Source of the DNA: Nelumbo lutea
Lineage: Eukaryota > Streptophyta > Magnoliopsida > Proteales > Nelumbonaceae
NCBI GenBank assembly: GCA_022828595.1
Contig: JAKGHH010000005.1
Coordinates: forward strand, 53,253,655-53,317,654
Reading direction: 5' to 3'
Length of the DNA: 64,000 nucleotides
This document shows, one piece after another, positions 1 to 13,540 of this stretch. Position numbers and translations under genes: made by a program. The notes below the pieces were generated by a model. The model saw only the letters and a program-made list of their open reading frames with translations, made no database searches and was not told the DNA's origin. Position 1 is the first letter of the stretch. Every line of letters starts with the position of its first letter.

Positions 1-1000
1 ATAAGCAACTGTACAATTGATTAATGAGGTTCACCTTCCTCTTGCAAATAGTACATGACTCATACCAAAGTCTTTGATTAATGTCAATATATACAATGTA
101 TGTTGAAATTCGATACGTAGTGGGACCATTGGTAGAGAGGGAATTGAATTTTGGATATATTGCAAGATTGAGTGGATACAACTTGATGAGAAGATGGCCA
201 ATATTTCGATAATACTTGAGCATCTTTTGGGAATTTTCATTGTTTTCGTTCCTAGATGCAATAAAGTGTAAGATTCGCAAATTCATCAAGCATAGGTTTG
301 AACATAAGCCCCGTATGCCTTATGGTTGAAAGTTACAAACATTGCAAAAAGATGATATCCAAAGAAAATGAAGGGCATGATTGTAAATATATACACTTAT
401 TGGAGATAAAGATAATATTGTCATAGCATGAAAGTGATTCCCATGAAACCTTGTAACTTGTATAGCTCTAGCTGCCATTACAACAATTCCAACATCTATT
501 TGGTGCAAGTTATGCATATTCGTCCCAGAAGGTGATGGTGGTAGGAAACATACTATAATTATCATCAAAGTATGCTAAGAAACATCTTTCAAGAAGGAAA
601 ACTTCATTTCTAATGAAAAACATGTTTACTCTCTATCAAGCAGTAAAATATCCCTTTTGTTGGAGCTTGATGAAATTGTTCTTAGTGTGTTAACATGTAT
701 AGCGAGGCTAATTACATCTAATAGAGTTAACAACATATAGTTGTTATTATGTAATAGATAATTGATAAATTTAATAGAAAATAATAAATGATGTGGCAAG
801 AAAATTGGAAAAATGTCAACAAAAATACAACTAGCCTTGTAATACTCCAATCCTTGAAAAGGAATGGAGCTATACTTATAAAAGGGAATATCATGACAAG
901 AATCAGAAGAATATTATTTGTGACTTGCTTGTGAATTTTGTAGGTATACATACCATTGTCCTAACCACAATATAGTTAGAGTGAGCATGGGGTTCATAAA
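1..1000. other. AT-rich intergenic DNA
   Basis: I see no gene here. All open frames are under 90 codons, show no recognisable motif, and are what AT-rich DNA gives by chance. No terminal repeats or promoter could be assigned. Confidence 0.5.
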
Positions 1001-1011
1001 CTAGTAGATCT

Positions 1012-1395
1012 GTTCATGGGCTGGGCCGGACTTCCCCTCTGTATTAACAGATTTTTCTAAGGCCCGAGACCGAGCCCAAAATTTAGCCCATGCTATTACT
1101 ACTACTGAAGCGGCTGAATAGAGAGAGAGAGAGAGAGAGATTATAAAGAAAAAATGTATATATTAAATTATAAATATATATATTTCAATAAATATTATAT
1201 TATTTATATATTTTATAAAATATATAATGCTGAATTGGATTGGACTGAGCTTTTTAAATAAATCCTGAGCCCGGCCCAAAACACAATCGAGCTTACTGTG
1301 TTAGCCCGAGGTCAGGTCCGCAGGCCTAATTACATGACCAAGCCCGACCGAGGTGCGGGCCAGGCTGGGCCGGGCCATCGGGCTACCCGGCCCTT
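1012..1395. mobile_element. hAT-like non-autonomous element, ends not resolved
   Basis: Two GC-rich blocks of GGGC/GGCCC-type words (near 1018-1090 and 1262-1395) flank an AT-rich core holding a short GA microsatellite. The same architecture is seen in the element at 17841-18258, which has a clear 8-bp target duplication. Here I could not find a convincing target duplication or matching terminal inverted repeats, so the boundaries are approximate and the element may be truncated. Confidence 0.4.
1117..1140. repeat. (GA)n microsatellite
   Basis: Perfect alternating GA run of about 24 bases inside the AT-rich core of the element at 1012-1395. Confidence 0.85.
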
Positions 1396-1753
1396 AAACA
1401 GGTTTATGCATGAGTTAAAACATGTAAGAAGTGAATTAAGAATTTACTAAATTTGAAATAGTATTAAAAATTAAAAATAACAAATAAATAGTAATTCCAA
1501 CTTACTTACATTGCAATCGACAAATACCATACGACAAATTCTTAGGTTGACAAGCTATTTGGAAGGTATATACTCTAAGGTTTCTTGTAGTTCTTCCTCT
1601 GAAGTCCCATTAAGGTTTGTGTATATGGAGAAAGCATATGGGAGTTGGTCTAAACGCCATCCTACAACAAAAGAGAGTGTACAATTAATGAATAACTTTA
1701 GTGAAAAAATGATGATGATGGAATAAGTAAGAATGAAGAATATATTTATTTTT

Positions 1754-2250
1754 TCATATTTTCTTTGTGATAATGTCATTCAACACCTCCTTATACATAA
1801 TGTTTTTCGTATGTCCTTTCAATTTAACGTCTTTATTTCTTACTAAAATTTTGAGGCCGGACTTTGAGGATATTCTAGATATGAAAACATACAAATGTCC
1901 ATGAATGAATATAGGATTTTCTAAGTAAATTCTAACATATTTCAAAGTTTGACCTCGACTCTTGTTGATTGTCATAGCAAATGCAAGACTCAGTGAAAAT
2001 TGTCGCCTTTTAAAGTGGAAGGATAATACTGTGTTCTTTTCTTTTCTTTTCTTTTCTTTTTGTTGTGATATTGCAATATGTGAGATAAAAGCATTTCCCC
2101 GATATGGTTTACTATAATGATTTTTGCCTTTATAACATTTCTATCAAATCGAACAACAATCAATTGATTGATTGATTCAAATTTCTCAATAACATAAGCA
2201 GAATTCATACTTTTAGCCAAAGTTCATGGTTTAGTAATCCACCAAATGTT
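1754..2250 (-). pseudogene. Helitron PIF1-like helicase C-terminal remnant
   Basis: Read on the minus strand this encodes the C-terminal part of the PIF1-family helicase carried by Helitrons. The motif reading AMTINKSRGQTLKYV (near 1930-1980) is the conserved late helicase motif (consensus INKSQGQT), followed by FIHGHLYVFISR and the tail SGLKILVRNKD. Upstream, 1990-2220 continues the homology with NQLIVVRFDRNVIKAKIII. The two halves are in different frames, so at least one frameshift separates them near 1985-2020, and a CTTTT repeat (2036-2061) interrupts the conserved text. No Rep/HUH domain or Helitron termini were found. This is a decayed fragment, not a gene. Confidence 0.75.
2036..2061. 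repeat. (CTTTT)n pentanucleotide repeat
   Basis: Four to five copies of a TTTTC/CTTTT unit embedded in the Helitron helicase remnant. Confidence 0.8.
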
Positions 2251-2259
2251 AAAGAGTGT

Positions 2260-4454
2260 TAAAGAATTCCGTAGGGTATATGTAAGACCCTAAAGATTTT
2301 GAATTCAATCAATCAATTGTATTAGTGTTAAGGTAAGTGTGAATGCTTCCTAATTTTGGGTTTTAGCATTTAAGGGCAGCTTTTTGCCCTTAATATCAAT
2401 AAAAAACAATGTTTTTATAAATGTGATAGTTTTTTTGGAAAAATATCAAGAAAGGGAAGTGGACACTGTTGCTTGTCTTCCTTCTTTGGGGTCTAATGGT
2501 AATGTTTGATATAAGGGTCAAAACACAAATGGGGTAGATAGGGAATTTGGAGAGAATTGAGGGCTTTTGGGATGAAATTTGGGTTCCTTGGGTTTTTAGG
2601 TGTTTTGGAAGGATCCAAAGGGTTTGATAAAGAATTTGGAGAGAATTGAGGTTCAAGTGGCGGACCGAACAAAAATTGGGTACTGATAGATGGTATCTAT
2701 AAAATGGAGCAAGTTAACAGTGGACACTTTACCTGGCTCTTTAATGCACTAGGGCCCTCCAACTATCAATTGGAGAAGGAAAGAAATGAGGAATTAATGA
2801 TCAAAATGTCAACAAATAAACATTACACACTTATTGTTGGAATACTCTATCTCCTTGCAAAACAGTTTTACCTTCCATTGGATGGTTTTGCAATGTAGAT
2901 GCATAGAATTTTTTATTCTGCAACGTTTTGATTGCTGTTCTTCAAACTACATACCAATCCTCCACCCATTTTCAGCATAAGGAAATAGAATAAAATATTA
3001 CAATGCCAAGTAAGATGGAAATTCACTGCAATTGATGGTTAGTTGTTGTAACTACAACATCACATCACAACTATTGTAGGATCAACTTGTTGCTCACTAG
3101 GATCTCTAGGAAAAATACCCATTCTATTTTGAACTTTTGTTCGAATTGACATTACAATAGCAAAACTGACATGCAGATCTTAATTATCTCCCTCTTAATC
3201 AAATTGAGTTGGATGTGGCAGCCACATGACCTTAAATCACAAAATTAAAGCACAAGTTCCATCTTGCTTAGTAAAAATACCTAAAATGTACAACAACTGT
3301 ACGTCATAAGTGAATCAATAATAGTTCCAAATTAAAGGGAAAAGACATGAAACCAAACAAGTAATTAGTGAAGCTTTGAATTAATAAATATATAATCCGA
3401 TTAAGAAAGGAGTTTTGGAACCTTGTCTTCTCTGTGTTCCAATGAAGTTGAACAAAAATAAGACTTAAGCACTATTGGAACCTTGTCTTCTCTGTGTTCT
3501 AAACGAAAGTAAATAAAAAAAAAAATGTTATACTTGTGCCTTCTGCATTTTTTTTAATGACAACCAAACTATTGGAAGGTTGGTTTTTAAGTTCTCAAAT
3601 TTAATCCGAAAAAGAGAAAGAAAGGCTGTAAATGAAAGTGGCAATGCAAGAAGGCCTCTACGAGGGAACATCCTTGATTGTCTGAATAATTTCCATAACA
3701 AAAAAATAAGAGAGCACCATTTACCAATAGCAAACATCCCTAACACTGCATTACATTTGAGCCCATACACTAGAAAGTTTCCCAAAAATACCACAAACAG
3801 TGAAACAGATAGTTTTACAAAGTGAATAATGGGCCAAAATACCAAAAAAACAAAAAAAAAAAGATGGTCCACGGTCCACCACAAGAAACCAAAAGTAAAA
3901 TGAGGGGGCCAAATTGGAAAAAGGCAACACGTGCTAAGAAGCCAAATAAAGAATCATAGATTCCACATCAGATGGAAGGCTAATGAATTAGTCCCTTAGT
4001 TCTTTTAGGTTTAGTTCATATTCTAAATTGTTAACATAGTTGGTAATCATAGATTCCACATCATTATGCCCGCAGGCACAATATATGAGGAACGTTGATG
4101 AAGATGGACAAGTTGGACATACTCTCTACAAGAAGCAAGTGAAACTTGGTGATGAACAACAGAACAATAAGCACCAAGAGATGATAGATACATGCAATAA
4201 AGGATTTTCTCAGCACTAATAGTTATATATTTCAATATGAGAGAGATGACCATTTTCTCCCCCTTTTTAGCATATCATATGAGAGAGATGACCGTATTCT
4301 CCCCCTTTCAGCATGTTATATGTACTTAGATGTACAAATAAGTACTCAACATACCACATTTTATTTTTGTTAGAAGATGCTACCCAAAACTAGAAAATAC
4401 ATGAAAAAATTAACAAATAAACAATATGCAAAAAACAGGAAAAAAGAGAAAAGG
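2260..4454. other. Intergenic DNA with short local duplications
   Basis: No gene recognised. A 60-bp direct duplication is visible (GGAACCTTGTCTTCTCTGTG at about 3418 and 3478). A second pair of near repeats (GAGAGATGACCRT followed by TTCTCCCCC) occurs near 4241 and 4283. The 118-codon minus-strand open frame at 3528-3884 is hydrophobic but low-complexity and is not called. Confidence 0.5.
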
Positions 4455-4462
4455 ACAACCAC

Positions 4463-4633
4463 CCAAGGTTCAAAGTATTAATACGATATATCTGATATGG
4501 GGTGTATTGTATCGCATCTTGAGGCTCTAACACACCTGTTTAAAACTGAAATTTGAAAAAAAAAAAAAAACTAAAAAAATATAAGGTGTATTAGTTAAAG
4601 TATCAATACACCTCTGCTGATACTTTGAACCAT
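4463..4633. mobile_element. hAT-like MITE, 171 bp, TSD ACAACCAC
   Basis: A 171-bp element begins CCAAGGTTCAAAGTAT and ends with the inverted sequence ATACTTTGAACCAT. It is bounded by perfect 8-bp direct repeats ACAACCAC at 4455-4462 and 4634-4641. An 8-bp duplication and short terminal inverted repeats fit a hAT-superfamily non-autonomous element. A related copy with the same termini sits at 60836-61068. It has no coding capacity. Confidence 0.8.
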
Positions 4634-4641
4634 ACAACCAC

Positions 4642-5301
4642 AAGTGGGGACTAGGTTGTATGGTTACAGTGGAACAAGGGATGGACATGAGTATATTGAG
4701 CATACTAGATAGTAGGACATGGACTGGGCTATGGTGATGAATTGAGATTTTTGACTGCAAATATATAGTGGGTATTTGTCCTTTTGTGTCAAGCTATTGA
4801 ACTTCAATCGCCACTAGCAAACTTGATGTCGAACTAGTAACAAGGTCTCCTGAATCCAAGGTCGAATGTGGGACCTTTGTGTTTGATATGAAGGTCAGAG
4901 TTATGCATTTAGTTGCATTCGGTAGGGTTTTTCGAGTGACAGGGAAGGGAAGAAGGAGAGAGGGAAATAGGAAGAGAGGAGGAGGAGGTGGAAGAAGAAG
5001 AAGAAAAAGAGAGAGAGACCCTTTGTTTTTGTTCTGATGGAATTAAATCTTTTATGTTACATGAAAACTGTTTTTGTTTTGAAGAACAAAACCCCGGAAA
5101 ACTCGAAATCAACTGAGAAACCAACTCCTAAATGATCCATAAGACAAATAAACATGAATAACTATTTACACTAGCTCCTAACAGAAAACTAGACAAGCGG
5201 ATTGGCTAAAACAAGTAGAAATTATAAACCCAACAATAAGCAATAAATAAAACTAAACAATGGAACCCAAGATTGATAAGATGAATGAGTTATTGAAGTA
5301 C
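4642..5301. other. Intergenic DNA
   Basis: No gene recognised. There is a purine-rich low-complexity stretch at about 4940-5020. The bases just below 5302 would be intron 1 of the orphan ADH copy, but no exon 2 equivalent could be found in this interval. Confidence 0.5.
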
Positions 5302-5338
5302 CTTTGCAACGAATGACCTGACCAGCAGTGCTCGACAT
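5302..5338 (-). pseudogene. Orphan ADH exon 1
   Basis: On the minus strand this reads ATG followed by MSSTAGQVIRCK and a GT splice donor. It is nearly identical to exon 1 of the intact ADH at 11222-11258 (MSSTAGQVIRCR, same phase-1 donor). Only two codons near the donor and one or two silent sites differ. No exon 2-10 sequence follows on the low-coordinate side, so the copy is a promoter-plus-first-exon fragment. The upstream DNA (up to at least 5470) also matches the ADH leader and TATA region. It is either the remains of a tandem ADH duplicate or a captured fragment. Confidence 0.85.
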
Positions 5339-5450
5339 TCTTCTTTCTTGTTATGTTACTAATTCAAAGAAAATAATTCTCACTAGAGTTGGATTTTAGA
5401 AGGGTTGAGTGATAGACGGTGCTTATGGGGCAATTAAGGAGGTATATTTA

Positions 5451-5457
5451 ATTTATA
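5451..5457 (-). promoter_or_regulatory. TATA box of the orphan ADH copy
   Basis: Minus-strand TATAAAT, preceded by the GTTTTCTCC block also found just upstream of the intact ADH TATA box (11377-11384). It lies about 115 bp upstream of the orphan ATG, a spacing similar to that in the intact gene. Confidence 0.5.
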
Positions 5458-5479
5458 GGGAGGAGAAAACGCCTTTGTT

Positions 5480-5984
5480 CTTCCAAACAAAATCACTGTC
5501 TGGTGCGTTACAAAATAGTAAATTACTATAGTGTCGACGCAAAATGATTTTAGTTCCTTGTTCTTGGGATCTCCTGTGCTTTCCATAATTCCATGGGAAT
5601 GAGTAAAAATATTGAATTTTTGCTTCTCAAAAGAAAAAAAGAAAAAAAACTGTTGAATTTATGTGGTGATCTTGGGACAATCCCGGCCATCCAATCCATT
5701 TTAGGGTCCAAAAGTTTGACTCACCATTCACCATTAGAGTTCTTCCACGTTTGGTGAGGGGGTGATGCTGATGCAAAATCCGATCATATGCAGAGTTCTT
5801 CCACGTTTGACTCACACCATTCGCCAATATTAGAGTCAGTGATAAACACAAACGCAGCTTTAGGATAAATTGGTAGGCCCACAATTCAATGTAATAATTT
5901 TTGCTTTTTTCTTGATAAACCATTTGAGTATCAAATTCAGTTAATCCGATCTCATAAGATTTTTTTTTGAAGAAATCGTAAGAA
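5480..5984. other. Intergenic DNA with weak ADH-promoter similarity
   Basis: No gene recognised. A block near 5670-5700 (GGGACAATCCCGGCCATCCA) resembles 11622-11645 upstream of the intact ADH, hinting that the duplicated segment is longer than the leader. A short T-rich tract at 5958-5968 is consistent with the poly-A end of the minus-strand LINE that follows. Confidence 0.4.
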
Positions 5985-5989
5985 TTTGT

Positions 5990-6830
5990 TTATTTTTTTG
6001 GTAAAATTGTAGCTCGACCCCACAAGTCACCCAAACAAATAGAAGATAAATCCTTGGGAATGTTTGCGCCACAAAGGAAAATAACATTTGGATGTGATGG
6101 AGCCTCCTTAGCTAACCAATCAGCAGCTTGAAAGATGCTCCTTTGTCTTCTTGCATTTCTCCAGAATTGTCTCTGAGGCTCCTTGGTCTTCTTGTTCAGG
6201 GACGAGATCACTAGCAGCAAGTCACCTTCGATGATGATGGGAGAATCCCTGCAGTTGAAAGCTAGATTGTGGACTTCCCAGGCAGCCCATGCCTCTGCAA
6301 CATTTATGGATGTAACATCAATACAATACGCTTTCACTTCCGGAATACTTCCAATAGAATTTCTCACGATACATGCAATGGCACATAGGGGTGTTGATTG
6401 GACTGGATTTGGTCTAATCTGATCCGGTCCAATGTGAGTCCATTACAAATGGGTCAGGTCCAATCCAATCTAATGAAAGATTTGGACCATTTTGGACTGG
6501 TCCAATTCAATGTTTGGAATATCTGATTTGTTCAAATTCATTTTAATTTTGATTGGTTTCAACTCAAACCCCGTCCATTGACACCACCTATATTCTTATC
6601 TTATATTAATGGACCAGATATTGGCTTAATCCAACCAAATCCAATCTGAATTTATTACAGACAGACCAGGTCCAGTCCAATCTAATAAATACTTTGGACC
6701 GGATTGGTCCAATCCACCGTCTTTTTGGTCCATCCAAAACCGATCTATTGACACCCTTAATGGCACAAGAGCCATCACTGTTTGTTGATGCATTGGAATT
6801 GATTTTGATCGTCTCTCCCCTAGGACACTT
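5990..6830 (-). pseudogene. LINE RNase H domain, split by a hAT-like insertion
   Basis: The N-terminal strand of the domain lies at 6768-6830 (IKINSNASTNSDGSCAI). The rest lies at 5990-6385 (VRNSIGSIPEVKAY, AEAWAAWEV, SPIIIEGDLLLVISSLN, then ADWLAKEA). These match the LINE-type RNase H (RVT_3) pattern, with the AEA(W)A helix and the IEGD/E-S-D-like strand. The two parts are in register across the 374-bp insertion at 6386-6759, whose target duplication falls in the codons for Cys-Ala-Ile. Confidence 0.85.
6386..6759. mobile_element. hAT-like element, 374 bp, TSD ATGGCACA
   Basis: It begins TAGGGGTGTTGATTGGAC and ends with the inverse of TAAGGGTGTCAATAG. It is flanked by perfect 8-bp repeats ATGGCACA at 6378-6385 and 6760-6767. 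Its interior is built of GGACCRG/GGTCCAATCC words and shares long similarity with the elements at 42794-43536 and 60638-61200. It is non-coding and inserted in the LINE RNase H domain. Confidence 0.88.
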
Positions 6831-7382
6831 GCAAAAAAATAGGTTTACAAGACTTTTTGCATGCCCTAACCCCTTCCACAATGGGGTTATTCTGACTATC
6901 CATAAGCAGACAAAGAGCACGCTCAATGATGGTAGCAGGATTTGTGCTTAGATTTTTAAAATTTTTTTCATTTCTATTCTTTCACAAATACCATAGAATA
7001 TAAACACTTTTCTCTCTTGGTCTTTGTTAAAACCTAACCCATCTAAGCTAGCCCACCACAAAATAATATCCACTCTGTCATTTGTTGGCCCTTTCACCGA
7101 ATTTGCAATGGTAAGCCACACTTGGGTAGCAATAGGACAAGTCCTTCAAAATATGATTCACACCCTCCTCCCCATACAAATTACAAGCAACATCAGAATG
7201 GATGCCCCTATCTCTTAAAAATATTTTTGTGGGGAGCCTATCATTAAGAAGAAGGAATAAGAAGATTTTTATTTTGGGAGGAAGCTTAAGGTTCTACACC
7301 TTACATCCGAGTCCATCTACGAGCCTAGAACCGCCATTGGCAATAAATGCCTCCTTATAGGCCGAAGGAATAACTATAGTTC

Positions 7383-8140
7383 TTATCTTATGCTAGCATG
7401 AAGTTGGAACAAAGGAGCAGATCTTATCCTCCCTCCAAACCTTTCTATCAAAATCAATGACATAAGCAACCTGAAGCTCTTCTCTTCTTGCTCCAGCAAT
7501 CCATCCCATTCCTCTTTTAATGAGGTATCTCGCTTGAAGGATACCATGCCAGGCCCAAGAGATGCCTTGTTTTTCTTTGGCATTCCAGAAATCATCTTGT
7601 TTTTAAATATTTACTGCTTACCACTCTAACCCAAAAGTTATTCTTCTGATTCAGAAGAATTTTCCACCATAACTTGGCTAAATTTTCCTCATTAACCCAC
7701 TTCAAATTTCTGATACCTAAACCACCTCACCCCTTGGGGGCACAAATCCTCTTCCACCCTAAAAGGCAGAGGGGTTTTTTCTCATCATTTTTCTTTCCCC
7801 AAATGAAGGCTCTACTCTTTTTATTGATTTTTTTTATGACATTATTGGGAACTTTGGAAGAACTCATAATGAATTGAGAGATCATATTCGAAACAGAATT
7901 TACTAAGGTCACCTTACCCGCCAAGGAAAGGGTATTTTTCTTCCAATTTGATAATTTATTCACTACCCTCTCTTTCAAGTTATTGAAAGTAGCTTTTGTG
8001 ACTCTCCCTTCAATAATAGGGTTACCCAGGTAGATATCTGCTTTTGTTTCAATGGGGATCCTAAGCATCTAGAACCCGTAAAAGTGTTCCATCTTTTCCA
8101 TCAAACCAAATACACATTTCAATGTAACAGATTTTTCTGG
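7383..8140 (-). pseudogene. LINE reverse transcriptase C-terminal fragment
   Basis: The best-preserved piece (7727-8068) reads YLGNPIIEGRVTKATFNNL, then LSNWKKNTLSLAGKVTLVNS and AFIWGKK. These are typical of the region after the RT active site in plant L1-type LINEs. 7383-7595 continues in another frame with GMPKKNKASLGPGM-type sequence, where the usual 'W-R-G-I-L' region is degraded. The YADD active site itself is missing. The zf-RVT-like stretch at about 7030-7300 (LPTKIFLRDRGIHSD, reading minus) follows. Confidence 0.8.
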
Positions 8141-8149
8141 TAAGAAAAT

Positions 8150-8640
8150 GGAAGATGATACACAGCCGCGGTGGGATCATTTGCACTGACAATAGTATCA
8201 TTTCAACTATCAGAAAAAAAGGGAATCATTTACACTGTCAAATTTCTAATTTTCTTTTGTCAGGGATTTTTATACCGTTTACTTCTTTTTTTTTTTTTTT
8301 TTGCATTTAAACCCTATTGGCTTGGGGATTTTAGTTAGGATTTTTATCTATTTTCTGAGCAATTTACTAATCCAGATAAGGCTGGAATTGACCAGTGACT
8401 AATGTAGTCTGTAAGTCTATGAACTATGATTGTTATGGGATCATAAATTCATAATAGCACTGCCTTAACACTGAGTGGAAGTTTTCTCTTGGAGGGTTTA
8501 TCCCGAGTTCTCCTTCAACATTCAAGGTGGTTTATTTTTGGCGAGAGACAAATCATTTTCCTTCTTTCCTTGAAACTTATTGTTTTAATTTGTTAGAAAC
8601 TGGGTAGCTTATTCTCTTGGACCAGCAATCCAGAATATGA
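8150..8640. other. Intergenic DNA downstream of ADH
   Basis: No gene recognised. It contains a T homopolymer (about 8287-8302) and a short repeated phrase GGGATCATTTRCACTG near 8173 and 8221. Confidence 0.5.
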
Positions 8641-8946
8641 AGAATAAAAGTTCTAGATTTGATGGGGCAGGTCAAGATTTTATTTCTCTACTCTTATTAT
8701 ATACTCCCAACAGGAGTTAACATAAACTGAATGACTGATATTCACATATCAGAAAGAAAACAAGACATTTTACATTTCCTTCTCCATGCAAATACAAACT
8801 TAAATAAACATAAGAAAAGAAAACATGACTCTTTGTTCACAAAATATGGCATAAACATCTATCAGAAACACCCAAAACCCATAATGTAATTTTAGTATCG
8901 CTTGGACTCGAAATCACTTGATCTGAAAGCAAACATCCATCCCATT

Positions 8947-11258
<2,312 letters not shown>

Positions 11259-11376
11259 TCTTCCTGATTTCTTCTTGTATCAGGGATTCGGGAACTTGAA
11301 AGAGTCTCAGTTGATTGGATTTTCGAACGCTTAGTTGTTTTTTGTGTGAGGCGGATCTCCATCTCCTTCAGAGATG

Positions 11377-11384
11377 TATTTATA
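11377..11384 (-). promoter_or_regulatory. ADH TATA box
   Basis: Minus-strand TATAAATA about 120 bp upstream of the ADH start codon, preceded by TTTCTC. The same arrangement is repeated at the orphan ADH copy (5451-5457). Confidence 0.7.
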
Positions 11385-11514
11385 GAAAGAGAAAACGGAG
11401 ACAGTTTAAAAATTTAATACTTTCTGTTCCTGTTAACAAATAAAACTACTGCAGTGCCAATGTAACGTAGATGTAGATACAGCGGCGGTGAACCCATCTA
11501 CTTGTGTAACTCCC

Positions 11515-11535
11515 TGGTTTTGTAGATTCTGGTTT
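11515..11535 (-). promoter_or_regulatory. Two ARE-like hypoxia motifs upstream of ADH
   Basis: TGGTTT cores at 11515-11520 and 11530-11535 lie roughly 130-150 bp upstream of the ADH TATA box. Paired GT-motifs of this form belong to the anaerobic response element described for plant ADH1 promoters. The motif is short and can occur by chance; the position is what makes it credible. Confidence 0.4.
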
Positions 11536-11796
11536 CAGACTAGATTTGAATATATAAAGGTCAAAAGGAAAGTCAAAGCCATCTTATGTTTATCCACCCG
11601 CCTTCATACCCGCCAAGTAAGGGGATTGGGCAATTCCGGCCGTTGATGATATGGAAGGAAATTATGCCTCTGCTGAGCTGTGAAACATCTAAATCAGATG
11701 AACGTTTGACTTTTGACAGAGAAGATCTTCTCTGTCAGAGTCAGACCCATGCGTCATGCCCAAATGAGAATTCGCTTGTGAAGGTTGGTTCGGCTG

Positions 11797-12292
11797 GGGG
11801 TGATCATGGTCGGTTCGGCTACCCTGTAGGGGTCGCCGGGTCGATTCCAGCTTTTTTTTTTTTTTTTTAACTGGAATGTATTCTGTGAATATTGGTTCTG
11901 GTTGTCATTATAATTTAAATTTTATAAATATTACATTTTACATTTTTTAATATATACAAATATTAAACTAAAAATAAAATGATCAAGTCATACTTGATGG
12001 TCAAGTGAGACCATAGCTTCTGTAAACATGAGTGTTTGGGCTCAAATCTTTACATCCTTAAAATTTTTTTAGGGTTTATTTCAACATAAATTTGGTTCGA
12101 TGGTTGGCTCCACCAAGGCCAGTTTAGGTAGGATAAACTCCTAGACCCTGGAGCCGACCTGCGTGGGAGTTAGTTCTAAGAATTTGGAATCAGACCCTAC
12201 CCTGTGATTGATTGGATAGAATCTGTTCAAAGCCGATTCAAGATAGATTCCATTTAGTTCCAAGTAAAACCTACCCATTTGTTCACCCCTAA
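11797..12292. mobile_element. Probable hAT-like element
   Basis: The left end GGGGGTGATCATGGTCGGTT and right end (inverse of TTAGGGGTGAACAAATGGGT) resemble the termini of the better-bounded hAT-like elements in this window. A T homopolymer at 11853-11869 lies inside. No target duplication could be matched, so the limits are approximate. Confidence 0.4.
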
Positions 12293-13010
12293 TTTTTACC
12301 AATAGTAATACATTTGATGTAAAGCTACAACCGAGATGTTGGGGCTGAAATCATTGTGACGCTAAGAGGACCTGAGATGGATGCCTTTGCTTCTATATTT
12401 GTTAATGGTCTTGAGGGAAAAGGATATGTGTTGTACCACTTTGGAGTTTGAAGCTTGCACAATATGCGATTGAAGAGGCTTTCAATTGCCACTTCCATCC
12501 ATGGACTAGTTGTTTTCATCATTTGTCTTGCTCTAACTAACTCACGACTGTGTCATTTGTTGCTTTTCTTCTTTGAATTCTAGACTCTAGAACTTACATT
12601 TCCTTTTCTCTCCTCCCCTCATCTGCAAACAAGAATTCTTGGAGGACTGAATGGACTAAGGTTATTGTTTCATTTTGAAAGTTTAAAGGGGAATAATGGG
12701 TAAAATAGTGTTTAGATGTTAATGACAATGAGGTTTTAGACAATTGTTAGAAACAGTAGGAATAGTTTAAGATAATAGTTAAACAGTAAGAGTAGAGTTA
12801 GTCAATTAGCTAAACAATATGGGTAGTTTAAGAAATTTGCCCTTAATAAATCCATTGCAAACTATAAGGGGTGTTTTAGTAAATTGTAAACTGTAGGGTA
12901 GGTTAGTAAATTCATGAAAGTAGAGGAGGTCTTTTAGTAAATGATCCACCAACAAGAATCTAACACATTTCTTCAAAACGAAAAAAATAAAAATAAAAAC
13001 ACAAGAATCT
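12293..13010. other. Intergenic DNA
   Basis: No gene recognised. Near 12700-12940 the phrase AGTARATTGYWAA/GGTAGTTTAG recurs several times in loose form, suggesting degenerate short tandem repetition. Confidence 0.4.
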
Positions 13011-13540
13011 TACATGTGACAATGGAGTAGGTGTTTGGTATGGAACATACTTTTATTGGATTTCATATAGGCTTTTCAATGATATCTAAAAATTTGTAGG
13101 ACGATCTGACATTCAATCCAATTATCTTGGATTGAGATGATGTGTTTATGTAATTGGATTGGATTTAAATTTTGTAATTTGCATCCAATCCCATTAAAGT
13201 TTAGATCTGATTACATTATAATATTATTGATTTTAATATATATAAATTTTATACATTTATATTTAAAATTATAAAAATTATATATTACACGTAACAATGG
13301 AGTAGGTGTTTGGTATGAAACATATTTTTCTTGGATTTCATGTAGACTTGTCAATGATATCTAAAAATTCGTAGCATGATCCAACATTTAATCTAATTAT
13401 CCTGAATTATCTTGGATTTGAATGACGTGTTTATGTAATTGGATTAGATTTGAATTTTGCGGTTTGTATCTAATCCGATTAAAACCTAGATCTAATTATA
13501 TTATAATATTATTAATTTTAATATATATATATATATAAAG
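13011..13540. repeat. Two-copy tandem duplication, about 275 bp unit
   Basis: The phrase AATGGAGTAGGTGTTTGGTA starts at 13021 and again at 13296. The following about 240 bases match with scattered substitutions, including ATTGGATTRGATTTRAATTTTG and ATTATAATATTATT. The unit is non-coding. Confidence 0.85.

Larger units (their letters stand above)
5985..8140 (-). mobile_element. 5'-truncated LINE (L1-type) retrotransposon
   Basis: The minus strand carries the 3' half of a plant LINE second ORF: the C-terminal end of reverse transcriptase (about 8140-7400), a reverse-transcriptase zinc-finger region (about 7300-7030) and an RNase H domain (about 6830-6000). Stops and frameshifts break the frame repeatedly, so it is inactive. 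The catalytic RT core and endonuclease are absent, as expected from 5' truncation. The probable 3' end is marked by T-rich DNA near 5958-5998 on the plus strand. A hAT-like element (6386-6759) is inserted in the RNase H domain. Confidence 0.85.

Noticed and set aside
3528..3884. 118-codon hydrophobic open frame, minus strand
   Set aside because: Low-complexity Phe/Leu-rich translation of A-rich DNA; no domain, no promoter, no splice context.
11800..11870. tRNA-like TPsiC-arm phrase GGGTCGATTCCAGC followed by poly-T
   Set aside because: No acceptor stem, D arm or anticodon arm could be paired; the context is a hAT-like terminus.
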